The notes beneath the pieces were generated by a model that saw nothing but the letters and a program-made list of their open reading frames with translations, was not told the DNA's origin and did no database searches. The position numbers and the translations under genes are program-made. From contig JAFGSI010000028.1 of the NCBI GenBank assembly GCA_016934715.1, positions 62,001 to 126,000 on the forward strand: a DNA stretch of 64,000 nucleotides. The letters are read 5' to 3'. The DNA is from Anaerolineales bacterium (lineage in GTDB: Bacteria; Chloroflexota; Anaerolineae; Anaerolineales; Villigracilaceae). Numbering within the stretch: the stretch's first letter is position 1; each line of letters starts with the position of its first letter. Shown here piece after piece: positions 50,988 through 58,819 of the stretch.

Positions 50988-51635
50988 ATGGAAATTACCT
51001 GGTATGGTCATTCTTGTTTCCGCCTGACCGAACGTGGCCTGGCGACGGTGGTCACCGACCCGTACGACAACTCGGTTATCGGCCATGGACCACTCAAGCT
51101 CAAGGCGGACATAGTCACGATCAGCCACCAGGCAGCGGGACACGGCTACCTGGAAGCGGTCAAGGGGTACAGCCACGCCATCACAGGCGCAGGCGAATTT
51201 GAGATCGGCGGCGTTTTCATCACCGGCGTGCAGACCAATGGGCACGATAGGAAGAGCACTGCTCAGCCGCGTAATACCCTCTACGTGTTCGACTACGACG
51301 GCCTGACGGTGGCCCACATGGGCGACCTGCCGGCCGTACCCACCCAGGCCGAGATCGAAGCGCTCGGGACGGTCCACGTGGTCCTGGTGCCGGTCGGCGG
51401 CGGGAATGGCCTGAATGCCGCCAAGGCAGCGGAGGTGATCAGCTTGCTTGAACCCAACATTGTCATCCCGATGCACTATGCCACCCCCGATGCGAAGGTG
51501 AATCTTGACTCCCTCGACAAATTCTTGAAAGAAATGGGCCTGCACAATGCCGAGACGACCCCCAGCCTCAAAATAACGAAGAGCGGTCTGCCTGAGGAGA
51601 CTCAGGTAGTCTTGCTTGCCTATCAACAAGGGTGA
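50988..51635 (+). CDS. MBL-fold metal-dependent hydrolase, UlaG-like
   Basis: Protein of 215 residues. ATG at 50988 follows GGAGG; it gives MEITWYGHSCFRLTERG, the usual family N-terminus (GHSCFRL). Metal ligands are rearranged compared with the canonical HxHxDH: SHQAAGHG near 45, AHMGDLPA near 107 and MHYATPD near 162. Such proteins are annotated as UPF0173 or L-ascorbate-lactonase-like; substrate unknown. Cytoplasmic. Next gene is 20 bases downstream. Confidence 0.85.
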   Translation: MEITWYGHSCFRLTERGLATVVTDPYDNSVIGHGPLKLKADIVTISHQAAGHGYLEAVKGYSHAITGAGEFEIGGVFITGVQTNGHDRKSTAQPRNTLYVFDYDGLTVAHMGDLPAVPTQAEIEALGTVHVVLVPVGGGNGLNAAKAAEVISLLEPNIVIPMHYATPDAKVNLDSLDKFLKEMGLHNAETTPSLKITKSGLPEETQVVLLAYQQG

Positions 51636-51654
51636 ACTGCGCTAGAGGACTGTT

Positions 51655-51957
51655 GTGGCTGTCAAACTGATCATGACCTGGGATATCAACCCCGAGCACG
51701 AACGCGAATACTTCGAGTTCGTCGTTGGCGAATTCATCCCCGGTGTTCAGCGGCTGGGACTTCAGCCAGCGGAGGCCTGGGTAACGATGTACGGCGAATA
51801 CCCCCAGATTCAGGTCGGTATCCTGGCCGAAAGCCAGGAGGCGGCCCATGTCCTTCTGGGCTCGAAGGCCTGGAGCGCATTGAGCGAGAAATTGTTTGCC
51901 TTCGTGAGCAACTATACTATGAAGATGGTTCCGGCCAAGGCGGGTTTCCAGTTCTAG
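51655..51957 (+). CDS. Small conserved-type protein, dimeric alpha-beta barrel-like
   Basis: Hypothetical protein of 100 residues starting with GTG, preceded by AGAGGAC. The sequence has one beta strand each at KLIMTWDIN, AEAWVTMYG and QVGILAE, separated by helices, compatible with a ferredoxin-like alpha-beta-barrel fold (ABM/DUF type). Not enough to infer a function. It lies between the MBL gene and mutY on the plus strand. Confidence 0.6.
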   Translation: MAVKLIMTWDINPEHEREYFEFVVGEFIPGVQRLGLQPAEAWVTMYGEYPQIQVGILAESQEAAHVLLGSKAWSALSEKLFAFVSNYTMKMVPAKAGFQF

Positions 51958-52030
51958 AGCCCGCCGGTCGTGATCATGGACACGAAGGAGGCCGACCACC
52001 CGGGCGCCGTCTTCGTGTTTTTCTTCTGCG

Positions 52031-53104
52031 ATGGATCGATTCAGTAAGCAAATTCTAGCCTGGTACGATCGGCATGGCCGTCATCTACCCTGGCGCAGCG
52101 ATCCGACTCCTTACCGGGTCTGGATCTCCGAAATCATGCTCCAGCAGACGCGCGTCGAGGCGGTCATTCCATATTTTGAGCACTGGCTGGAGCGCTTCCC
52201 GGACGTGCATGCCCTGGCACGCGCTTCCGAGCAGGAGGTGCTCTCGGCTTGGGAAGGGCTGGGCTATTATCGCCGGGCCCGCAACCTGCTCAAAGCCGCC
52301 CGGATGGTCGTTGCGCAGTACTCCGGGCGGTTGCCCTCGGCTCCAGCCGCTTTGCGGGAACTCCCGGGTGTCGGGCGCTATACCGCTGCAGCGATCGCCT
52401 CGATCGCCTTCGGTGCCGACGTTGCCACCCTGGACGGCAACCTGCGGCGCGTTTTCGCCCGGGTCTACAATGTCGAAGAACCCGCCGACACCCCGGCCGG
52501 GGAGGAGGCCCTATGGGTGCTGGCTGAGCAGAACCTACCCCCGGGCAGGGCCGGGGATTACAACCAGGCCCTGATGGACCTCGGGGCGACGGTCTGTCTG
52601 CCGCGCAAACCGGCCTGCGGGGATTGCCCCGTGAGTGGTCTGTGCAGGGCGCGCCGGGACGGAGTCCAGGAGCAGCGGCCGGTACGAAAACCCAAAAAGG
52701 AAGTTCCACATCACCTCGTCACGGCGGCAGTGCTGCAGCGCGGGGGGACCGTTCTGCTGGCCAGGCGTCCCGCACATGGGCTGTTGGGTGGGATGTGGGA
52801 ATTCCCGGGAGGCAAGGTCGAGTCGGGGGAGAACCTGGAACAGGCGTTGCAGCGTGAGATCCGCGAAGAGCTGGATGCGGGGGTGCGCGTGGGACAGCCA
52901 TTGGGGACCTATAAGCATGCTTATTCCCACTTCCGGATCACCCTTCACGCTTTCCTGTGCGAACTAGAGGGCGACGAACCCCACGCGCTCGAGGCGGCGG
53001 AGCTCCGCTGGGTGAGCCTGGAGACTCTCGAGGATTATCCGATGGGCAAGGTCGATCGCCAGATTGCTCGCCGACTGGCCGCGGAGGGACATGGTTCGGG
53101 ATAA
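52031..53104 (+). CDS. mutY: A/G-specific adenine glycosylase
   Basis: Removes adenine opposite 8-oxoguanine. 357 residues. Catalytic Glu34 in WISEIMLQQTRV; helix-hairpin-helix in LPGVGRYTA (about 114); catalytic Asp in TLDGNLRRVFAR (about 138); [4Fe-4S] ligands C-x6-C-x2-C-x5-C in CLPRKPACGDCPVSGLC (about 192-208). From about 230 a Nudix domain follows, with GGKVESGENLEQALQREIRE matching the Nudix box, which reads 8-oxoG. It overlaps or abuts the Pcm gene. Confidence 0.96.
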   Translation: MDRFSKQILAWYDRHGRHLPWRSDPTPYRVWISEIMLQQTRVEAVIPYFEHWLERFPDVHALARASEQEVLSAWEGLGYYRRARNLLKAARMVVAQYSGRLPSAPAALRELPGVGRYTAAAIASIAFGADVATLDGNLRRVFARVYNVEEPADTPAGEEALWVLAEQNLPPGRAGDYNQALMDLGATVCLPRKPACGDCPVSGLCRARRDGVQEQRPVRKPKKEVPHHLVTAAVLQRGGTVLLARRPAHGLLGGMWEFPGGKVESGENLEQALQREIREELDAGVRVGQPLGTYKHAYSHFRITLHAFLCELEGDEPHALEAAELRWVSLETLEDYPMGKVDRQIARRLAAEGHGSG

Positions 53105-53114
53105 AATAGAGGGG

Positions 53115-53759
53115 ATGGACGACAGGTTTCTAGAGGATCGCAGGCGCATGCTGGAGACACAGATCGCTCATCGGGGTATTCTGGACCCGCGCCTGCTGGC
53201 CGTAATGGGCAACGTACCGCGCCATCGCTTTGTTCCGCCTGACGAAAGGATGTGGGCCTATTCCGATGGTCCGCTGCCGATCGGCCATGGCCAGACCATC
53301 TCCCAGCCGTACATCGTCGCCTTGATGACCGACCTGTTGCGGCTGGATGGTCCGGAACGGGTGCTGGAGGTCGGCACAGGATCCGGGTACCAGGCTGCGG
53401 TGCTGGCCTGCCTGGTGGCTGAGGTCCATACGGTTGAGTTCATCCCCGAGCTGGGAAGGCAGGCAGCCAGGCTGCTGCAGGATCTGGGTCACAAGAACGT
53501 TCATGTGCATATTGGCGATGGGTCTCTGGGCTGGCAAGCTGCAGCCCCCTACGATGCCATTCTGGTGGCGGCAGCGGCCCCAGATGTCCCCCAGCCGCTG
53601 CTCGACCAGCTGGCCGAGGGCGGCAGGCTGGTCCTTCCGGTAGGCGGGCGCGGCTTCCAGGAATTGCAGATCTGGCAGCGCGAGGGAACTACTTTCTCGC
53701 AGAAGAACAATATTGCAGTGGCCTTCGTCCCGTTGCGGGGTGAGCATGGCTGGAAATAA
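53115..53759 (+). CDS. pcm: Protein-L-isoaspartate O-methyltransferase
   Basis: Methylates isoaspartyl residues with S-adenosylmethionine so they can be repaired. From ATG 53115 it is 214 residues; an ATG at 53091, which would overlap mutY by 14 bases, is also possible. Landmarks: RHRFVPPDERMWAYSD (about 36), LPIGHGQTISQPYIVALM (about 54), the SAM-binding motif LEVGTGSGYQAAVLA (about 83), and a late ILVAAAAPDVPQPLLDQL (about 151), all classic PCMT. Close spacing makes it co-transcribed with mutY. Confidence 0.92.
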   Translation: MDDRFLEDRRRMLETQIAHRGILDPRLLAVMGNVPRHRFVPPDERMWAYSDGPLPIGHGQTISQPYIVALMTDLLRLDGPERVLEVGTGSGYQAAVLACLVAEVHTVEFIPELGRQAARLLQDLGHKNVHVHIGDGSLGWQAAAPYDAILVAAAAPDVPQPLLDQLAEGGRLVLPVGGRGFQELQIWQREGTTFSQKNNIAVAFVPLRGEHGWK

Positions 53760-53776
53760 CCAGGAGGAACAAAACT

Positions 53777-53950
53777 ATGGATATGTTATTGCTGGGAGTC
53801 GGGATGGCCGGCGTGGTCGGCGGCCCTTACATACTTTATCTGGCTTTTTTCAAGCCGGATATCTTCCCTCGCCCGAAGCGGGCCCGCTGGGAAGGCGCCC
53901 TGGCCTTCGTCGTGGGTGTGGTCCTGCTGCTGATGTACTTTAAACCCTGA
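53777..53950 (+). CDS. Small membrane protein (57 residues)
   Basis: Short open frame preceded by AGGAGGAAC. Two hydrophobic segments: LLLGVGMAGVVGGPYILYLA (4-23) and ALAFVVGVVLLLMYF (40-54), joined by a basic FPRPKRARWEG loop. It is 17 bases after pcm and 19 bases before the next gene, so it is probably translated in this operon. Function unknown. Confidence 0.6.
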   Translation: MDMLLLGVGMAGVVGGPYILYLAFFKPDIFPRPKRARWEGALAFVVGVVLLLMYFKP

Positions 53951-53969
53951 CAATTAGGAGGCCGCATCG

Positions 53970-54368
53970 ATGCCTGAGATCATTGACTATGAGACCATGT
54001 ATGTGGATGACTTGCCGCCGATCTGGTCGCCGGTCCAATGGGAATTGAGTGAGGAGGAGCGCATCCGGGCACTGGAGGACCAGGCCCGCGCCAGTTTGCT
54101 GTGGGCAGCCGGTGCACCTGAGGCAATTCTGCGCCTGCTGCTCAACGAAACGGCCCTCGAGCGGCTCTTCAGTCCGCCGGAAGCGTATGATCCGGCCCAA
54201 CAGGGTGACTGGGATAACGAATTGATCACCTTCGGTTTTGTGCGCCCCTTCCGCCTGGACAGCATCTCGCGCGAGGCGGACCGGCTGGAATTGGTTTACA
54301 AGGCTGGTGAACTGGGCTACTGGCGTTTCGAGATCGATGAGGAATCGGTGCTGATCGAACGGATCTAG
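53970..54368 (+). CDS. Hypothetical acidic protein
   Basis: Cytoplasmic protein of 132 residues with TTAGGAGG before the ATG. Helical and acidic (WELSEEERIRALEDQARASL, PEAILRLLLNETALERLF) with a C-terminal beta-rich part (RLELVYKAGELGYWRFEIDE). No family recognised. It is the last gene of the mutY-pcm transcript. Confidence 0.6.
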   Translation: MPEIIDYETMYVDDLPPIWSPVQWELSEEERIRALEDQARASLLWAAGAPEAILRLLLNETALERLFSPPEAYDPAQQGDWDNELITFGFVRPFRLDSISREADRLELVYKAGELGYWRFEIDEESVLIERI

Positions 54369-54565
54369 GCCCTGTCTGCAGAGTTTCCTGGTTCATGTCG
54401 ATGCGAGGCGGCGTTCCGCTCATGCCCTGAACGGAAGAGCAGCGAGGCTACCCGCATATGCATCACCAGTGGGCTACAGTTGAGCCGCCTTCTCGCTGGA
54501 GGGCATGGAAGGATTCTTGTACGAAGGAGATCCCTTTCTTGCTCTGCTCCCCACAAGTACAGTTG

Positions 54566-54594
54566 ATCCGGGACAGACAGCGTCTGTCCCGGAT
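54566..54594 (-). terminator. Hairpin after RNase J gene
   Basis: Perfect 13-bp stem (54566-54578 with 54582-54594) with loop AGC, just past the minus-strand stop at 54599. Confidence 0.6.
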
Positions 54595-54598
54595 ACGG

Positions 54599-56242
54599 TT
54601 AAGCCTTGGTAATGCTGACGAAGACCATTGGCTTACGGCGGGTCTCGCCATACAGCAGGTTGCGCACGGCGTCGGAGATCGTCTTCTCGTCGTCCAGCCC
54701 GCCGCCGTTGATCATGTCGGTAACCTTTTTACGGACGGCAGGGAGCAGGCGATCGGCATCTTCAGCGGAGATGAAGCCGCGTGTGATCACATCCGGCTCC
54801 CGCAACAGACGGCTCGAGTATTTGTCGAGCGAGGCGCTGACCAGCACCAGGCCCGAGCGGGCGAGTTGTTCGCGCTCGCGCATCACATCGAAGTCGATCT
54901 CGCCGACGGTTTCCCCTTCGACGAAGACGTAGCCGCCTGGCAGGCGCTCACCCAGGGTCAGCTTGCCATCGGTCAGTTCGATGACCTGCCCATTCTCTAC
55001 CACCTGGATGTTCTCGGCCGGGATACCGACCTGGCGGGCCAGGGCTGCGTGGCGTTTGAGGTGGTGCAGTTCGCCATGGATCGGAACGAAGAACTTGGGG
55101 CGCACAAGGTTGAGCAGCAGCTTCTGCTCCTCGGAGCTGGCGTGACCGGAGACATGCACTGCGGCAATCGCTTCATAGACCACCTCAGCCCCGCGCCGCA
55201 TCAAGCGGTCCATGGTCTTGCTGACGGCCTCTTCGTTGCCCGGGATCGGGTGCGAGGAGAGGACGATCGTATCGCCTTCCTGCACGTCGAACTGGCGGTT
55301 GGTGCCGGTCGACAGCCGCCCGATGATCGAGGATGGCTCACCCTGTGAACCGGTACACATCAGGATGACTTCCTTCTTGGGTAGATTGAGGGCCTCGTCC
55401 AGGCTGACGATGGTCTCTTCTGGAATCTCGAGATAACCCATCTTGCGGGCGATCTTGGCATTGTCGACCATTGATGTGCCGACGAAGACCATCCGGCGTC
55501 CATGGCGTATGGCCGCGTCGGCGACCTGCTGCATACGGGCGATCAGAGAGGCGAAGGTGGCGACAATGATCCGCCCCGGGGCGGTGCGGAAGACCTCATC
55601 CAGGGCCGGGCCGATGACGCTCTCTGACTGTGTCCAGCCGGGACGCTCGGAGTTGGTCGAGTCCGCCAACAGGATGTCCACGCCGCGCGCCGAGAATTCG
55701 GCCAGCTTGGCGAAATCCGTCGGCCAGTTGTCCACCGGGGTCTGGTCGAATTTGTAGTCCCCGCTATGAACAATCAATCCCGCAGGGGTAGTGATCCCCA
55801 GACCGATGGCGTCGGGGATCGAGTGACAGACGTGGAAGGTTTCAACCTCAAACGGTCCAACCTGGACCTTTGTGCCGGCCTCCACGGTGCGCAGTTCGGC
55901 TCTGCTGGACAGGCCGTTGCGGGCGAGCTTGACTTCGACCAGGCCGCGGGTCAGGGGTGTGCCGTAGACCGGGGCCGGGACCACATTCAGCAGGTGGTGG
56001 ATCGCCCCGATGTGGTCTTCGTGACCGTGGGTGATGATGATCCCGTCGACGCGGTCGGCGTTCTGGCGCAGGTAATCGAAGTCGGGGAGGATGTAATCGA
56101 CGCCAAGCATGTCGTTCTCGGGGAACATCAGGCCGGCATCCACCACCAGCAGGCGGCGGTCGTACTCGTAGGCCATCATGTTCTTGCCGACTTCGCCCAG
56201 GCCGCCGAGGGGGATGATTTTTAGTTTTTTATCTTTACTCAT
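54599..56242 (-). CDS. rnj: Ribonuclease J
   Basis: Metallo-beta-lactamase/beta-CASP ribonuclease of 547 residues, cleaving RNA as an endo- and 5'-3' exonuclease. Key sites: LGGLGEVGKNMMAYEY (12), THGHEDHIGAIHH (71, zinc ligands), CHSIPDAIG (about 150), HSGDYKFDQTP (about 164, Asp ligand), LLADSTNSERPG (about 190), and HVSGHASSEEQ (about 363, beta-CASP His). The C-terminal domain from about 455 has the usual RNase J features. Single gene with terminator; the ATG lacks a strong ribosome site. Confidence 0.96.
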   Translation of the reverse strand: MSKDKKLKIIPLGGLGEVGKNMMAYEYDRRLLVVDAGLMFPENDMLGVDYILPDFDYLRQNADRVDGIIITHGHEDHIGAIHHLLNVVPAPVYGTPLTRGLVEVKLARNGLSSRAELRTVEAGTKVQVGPFEVETFHVCHSIPDAIGLGITTPAGLIVHSGDYKFDQTPVDNWPTDFAKLAEFSARGVDILLADSTNSERPGWTQSESVIGPALDEVFRTAPGRIIVATFASLIARMQQVADAAIRHGRRMVFVGTSMVDNAKIARKMGYLEIPEETIVSLDEALNLPKKEVILMCTGSQGEPSSIIGRLSTGTNRQFDVQEGDTIVLSSHPIPGNEEAVSKTMDRLMRRGAEVVYEAIAAVHVSGHASSEEQKLLLNLVRPKFFVPIHGELHHLKRHAALARQVGIPAENIQVVENGQVIELTDGKLTLGERLPGGYVFVEGETVGEIDFDVMREREQLARSGLVLVSASLDKYSSRLLREPDVITRGFISAEDADRLLPAVRKKVTDMINGGGLDDEKTISDAVRNLLYGETRRKPMVFVSITKA

Positions 56243-56451
56243 TTCTTTCCTTATTTATGTTGATCGTATAAAACAAAACAGACAACAACCCAGGCTGCTT
56301 GCGCCGGGGTTTGTGTAGAATGGGAACTGGTTTTTGATTACAAACTGCCCTGTGGGCAGTATAAGTCCATCCAGTTAAGCCCGTTGAGTATAGCAGGGGA
56401 AGAAAGGATTGTCAATCGGAACATTTTTCGGTTGTTCGCGTTTTTTAGTCA

Positions 56452-56494
56452 TGTCCCCTTTGCGCGAAGTTAAAATGTCCCTTAGAGAGGGACA
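56452..56494 (+). repeat. Repeated ATGTCCC motifs and small inverted repeat, candidate IS end
   Basis: ATGTCCCCTT (56452-56461) and ATGTCCCTTA (56475-56484) are near-identical, and TGTCCCT/AGGGACA (56476-56482 with 56488-56494) is an inverted repeat. Such repeats lie at the ends of ISNCY/IS1202-type elements, next to the transposase relic. Confidence 0.45.
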
Positions 56495-56499
56495 GGAAA

Positions 56500-56718
56500 G
56501 TGGACAAACGACTTACCATGAGCACAAAAGAGATCGATCGACTGGAAGTGCTGCAGCGGTTGGGAGAGAGGCGGATCACCCAGTTGCTTGCAGCCGAACA
56601 ACTGGGGATCAGTGTCCGGCAGGTGAAGCGCTTGTGGAAGCGCTATCGCGAACGGGGAGTCGAAGAGCTGATCTCGCGACGGCGCGGAAAGCCGAGCAAC
56701 CATCGTCTATTGCCGGCT
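56500..56718 (+). pseudogene. Truncated ISNCY/IS1202-type transposase (N-terminal part)
   Basis: Only the N-terminal helix-turn-helix part is left: MSTKEIDRLEVLQRLGERR, then AEQLGISVRQVKRLWKRYRE and SRRRGKPSNHR, the usual beginning of IS1202-group (ISNCY) transposases. After about residue 70 homology stops; the frame runs into the antisense of the next gene. Full-length members are about 400 residues or more. Thus a degraded insertion remnant. Confidence 0.65.
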
Positions 56719-56720
56719 GC

Positions 56721-57734
56721 TTATCCATTTTGGAGTAAGAAATGCTCATCACGCAGGAATTGGGAGCACACCGTACGGACCATGCGCGGGAAGTGTTCGC
56801 TGATCCACTCATGCTGTTGCGGATTCGGCAGGATGAAGGCATAGTAACCGAGGACACTGACCAGGAAGAAGGCCTCCACCTTGGTCAGGTAATCCTCCAG
56901 CAGCGGGCGGACTTCCCGATAGCCGTCGAAGAAGCGAAGCCGTAGAGGCACAGGATCTGGGCCGCCGAGGCTGCCGCAGCAGGTGGCAATATCAAAGAGC
57001 TGGTAGCCGAAGGCGCACAGGGCGAAGTCGATCGGGTAGATCTTGTTTGTCCGCCAGAGCCAGTTGCCGGTGTGCAGGTCGTTGTGGATCAGGCTCCAGT
57101 GGTCGGGAGTCTGCGGAATGGCGGCGACGAGCACCCGGATCGCCTCGGCCGCGCTGCGGACGGTGGCGAAGTCCTCCGGCCGGATCAGGCCGATCTGTAC
57201 GCCGGTGGAGATCCTGTCCATCAAACGGTCGACGTGCTCTGGGCCATACCTGGGGCGCAGGAATCCGTCCGGCGGCCTCCAGTTGCTGGCGTGGGCGTGC
57301 ATGCGGGCCATCAGGCGGCCTAGTTGGAAGGCCAGATCGGATGCATTCTCGGTCTCTGGCTGGAAGGGCTCGCCATCCACCCAACTGAGCAGGCTGCAGG
57401 GTATCTCCCGGTCTTCTCCGGGGATCTGGAGCGTGGCGACCAGTTTTCCATCTCGGGTGTGCCTTACCACCGGGATGGAGATCCTGGCCTCCCGCCTCAA
57501 GGCGTCCATCCACTGCAGTTCGGATAGGATTGCCCGCGGCTCCTGGCGGAGGTCCTCGAAATTGATTGTCACCGGCTTATGGAGCCTGAGAACGTACTTT
57601 TTCCCCCGGGCATCTCTAACCAGGAAGGTCAGGTTGTCGCTGTGGCGGATGAACTCCGCCTGCGGTGTGCGGAGTGGATAACGGGCCAGGGCCAGTTGGG
57701 CCCATTGCTGGAATTCATCCTGGCGGTTGGTCAC
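56721..57734 (-). CDS. Phosphotransferase, APH/choline kinase-like
   Basis: Kinase of 337 residues in the aminoglycoside phosphotransferase/homoserine kinase II superfamily. The Brenner motif is HNDLHTGNWLWR (about 216-227; catalytic Asp218), followed by PIDFALCAFGYQLFDIA (about 234), where the metal-binding Asp sits. An N-terminal lobe with YVLRLHKPVTINFEDLRQE (about 48) carries the ATP-binding Lys region. Substrate unknown. Its 3' end borders the transposase relic. Confidence 0.85.
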   Translation of the reverse strand: MTNRQDEFQQWAQLALARYPLRTPQAEFIRHSDNLTFLVRDARGKKYVLRLHKPVTINFEDLRQEPRAILSELQWMDALRREARISIPVVRHTRDGKLVATLQIPGEDREIPCSLLSWVDGEPFQPETENASDLAFQLGRLMARMHAHASNWRPPDGFLRPRYGPEHVDRLMDRISTGVQIGLIRPEDFATVRSAAEAIRVLVAAIPQTPDHWSLIHNDLHTGNWLWRTNKIYPIDFALCAFGYQLFDIATCCGSLGGPDPVPLRLRFFDGYREVRPLLEDYLTKVEAFFLVSVLGYYAFILPNPQQHEWISEHFPRMVRTVCSQFLRDEHFLLQNG

Positions 57735-57752
57735 ACACAGCCATCCTTTGCG

Positions 57753-58418
57753 CTACGAATGGCCGGGAACGGAGTATTTGAGCAGAATTCCGTCTTCCAG
57801 CACTTCGCGGGCCAGGAACTTGCCCTGGTTGCGAGCCACGTAAGCCTGCAGGAGGTAGCCATGGATGTCGACCTCGAAGCTACCGGGGGCCGGGGCAAGG
57901 GTCCCGCGGCTGCGGGCACTGATAACCACCCGGTCCGCTTCTTTCTCCAACGCCAGAGTGATGGTCCCTTCCCCGATCAGGTAAGCAGTCGCATAGGCAA
58001 TGGCGCTCGACAGCGCTTGGCGCATCTGTACTTCGTCGACGTGCAGGCTGGTGATGCCTTCCCCGACTTGGACCTCCAGCCGGACGGTCTGGGCCGGGTG
58101 GTTCTTGTCCCAGTCGGCCACGACGTGTTCGATGAGAGCCTTGACCTCAATATCGGCCAGGGAGAAATCCTTTTCACCGGTGCCGATCCGGGCGGCTTCC
58201 ACCATCAGGCGGATGTATTCCAGGGCCTTCAGGCTGCTGTTGTAGACGGTGGTCAGGTCTTCGCGCTGGAAGTCGGTCAGCGGGCCATCCTGCCCCTTGA
58301 GGATCATTTTCGTGAAACCGAGGATCTGGTTGAAGGGACTCTTCAGGTCGTGGGCTTCGCGCGATAAGAACGCCTGGAAGTCGATCTGGGTGGGAAATTC
58401 GGGGATGGCTTTGGGCAT
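57753..58418 (-). CDS. Degenerate histidine-kinase-like protein
   Basis: Protein of 221 residues. The HisKA dimerisation/phosphoacceptor region is intact: SREAHDLKSPFNQILGFTKM with His23. The following 120 residues occupy the position of an ATP-binding domain, but the N, G1 and G2 boxes (NLL.NA, DxGxG, GxGLG) are not visible; the best candidate, QALSSAIAYATAYLIGEGTI (about 145), lacks the Asn. No sensor or membrane region. It may be phosphorylated by, or dimerise with, another kinase, or be a phosphotransfer or scaffold protein. It lies 12 bases before a DUF1992 gene. Confidence 0.72.
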   Translation of the reverse strand: MPKAIPEFPTQIDFQAFLSREAHDLKSPFNQILGFTKMILKGQDGPLTDFQREDLTTVYNSSLKALEYIRLMVEAARIGTGEKDFSLADIEVKALIEHVVADWDKNHPAQTVRLEVQVGEGITSLHVDEVQMRQALSSAIAYATAYLIGEGTITLALEKEADRVVISARSRGTLAPAPGSFEVDIHGYLLQAYVARNQGKFLAREVLEDGILLKYSVPGHS

Positions 58419-58430
58419 GAGTTCTCCGGG

Positions 58431-58745
58431 CTAAGGGCGTGATTTTCCGCGGTTCATAAGAACACTAAATTGAAGCATGCGGTTCTCGATGGCCTTGCTG
58501 ATCTTCCTGCTCGCCACCTCGTCGGTCGTATTCCCCAGCGCTTCTTTCAAGGCGGTGATCTCCTTGAGTATTTCGGCCTCTTCTGGCAGCAGGTTGGCGT
58601 TCTTCAGGATCGTATAGGCCAGGCGGACTTCCTCCGGCATGTCGAAATAGGCGCTCAAATCGATGGGCCTGCCCGCACCGGGCAGGTCGTCGAATTCGCC
58701 GCGTTCTATGGCTTCCTGAATGATCGCATCGACTGATCTGGTCAT
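58431..58745 (-). CDS. DUF1992 protein
   Basis: Protein of 104 residues matching DUF1992, the domain of DnaJ homolog subfamily C member 28. The core reads AIIQEAIERGEFDDLPGAGRPIDL (8-31), the diagnostic GEF.DLPG.G.P motif, then EEVRLAYTILKNANLLPEE (38-56). Function unknown. It is the downstream gene of the histidine-kinase-like protein. Confidence 0.88.
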   Translation of the reverse strand: MTRSVDAIIQEAIERGEFDDLPGAGRPIDLSAYFDMPEEVRLAYTILKNANLLPEEAEILKEITALKEALGNTTDEVASRKISKAIENRMLQFSVLMNRGKSRP

Positions 58746-58819
58746 AGGCTCTGCAGATCGTATATTCCCTATTATAGCAATGAAATCCGTCCGCAGGGAG
58801 TTGATGATACAATCTGGTC

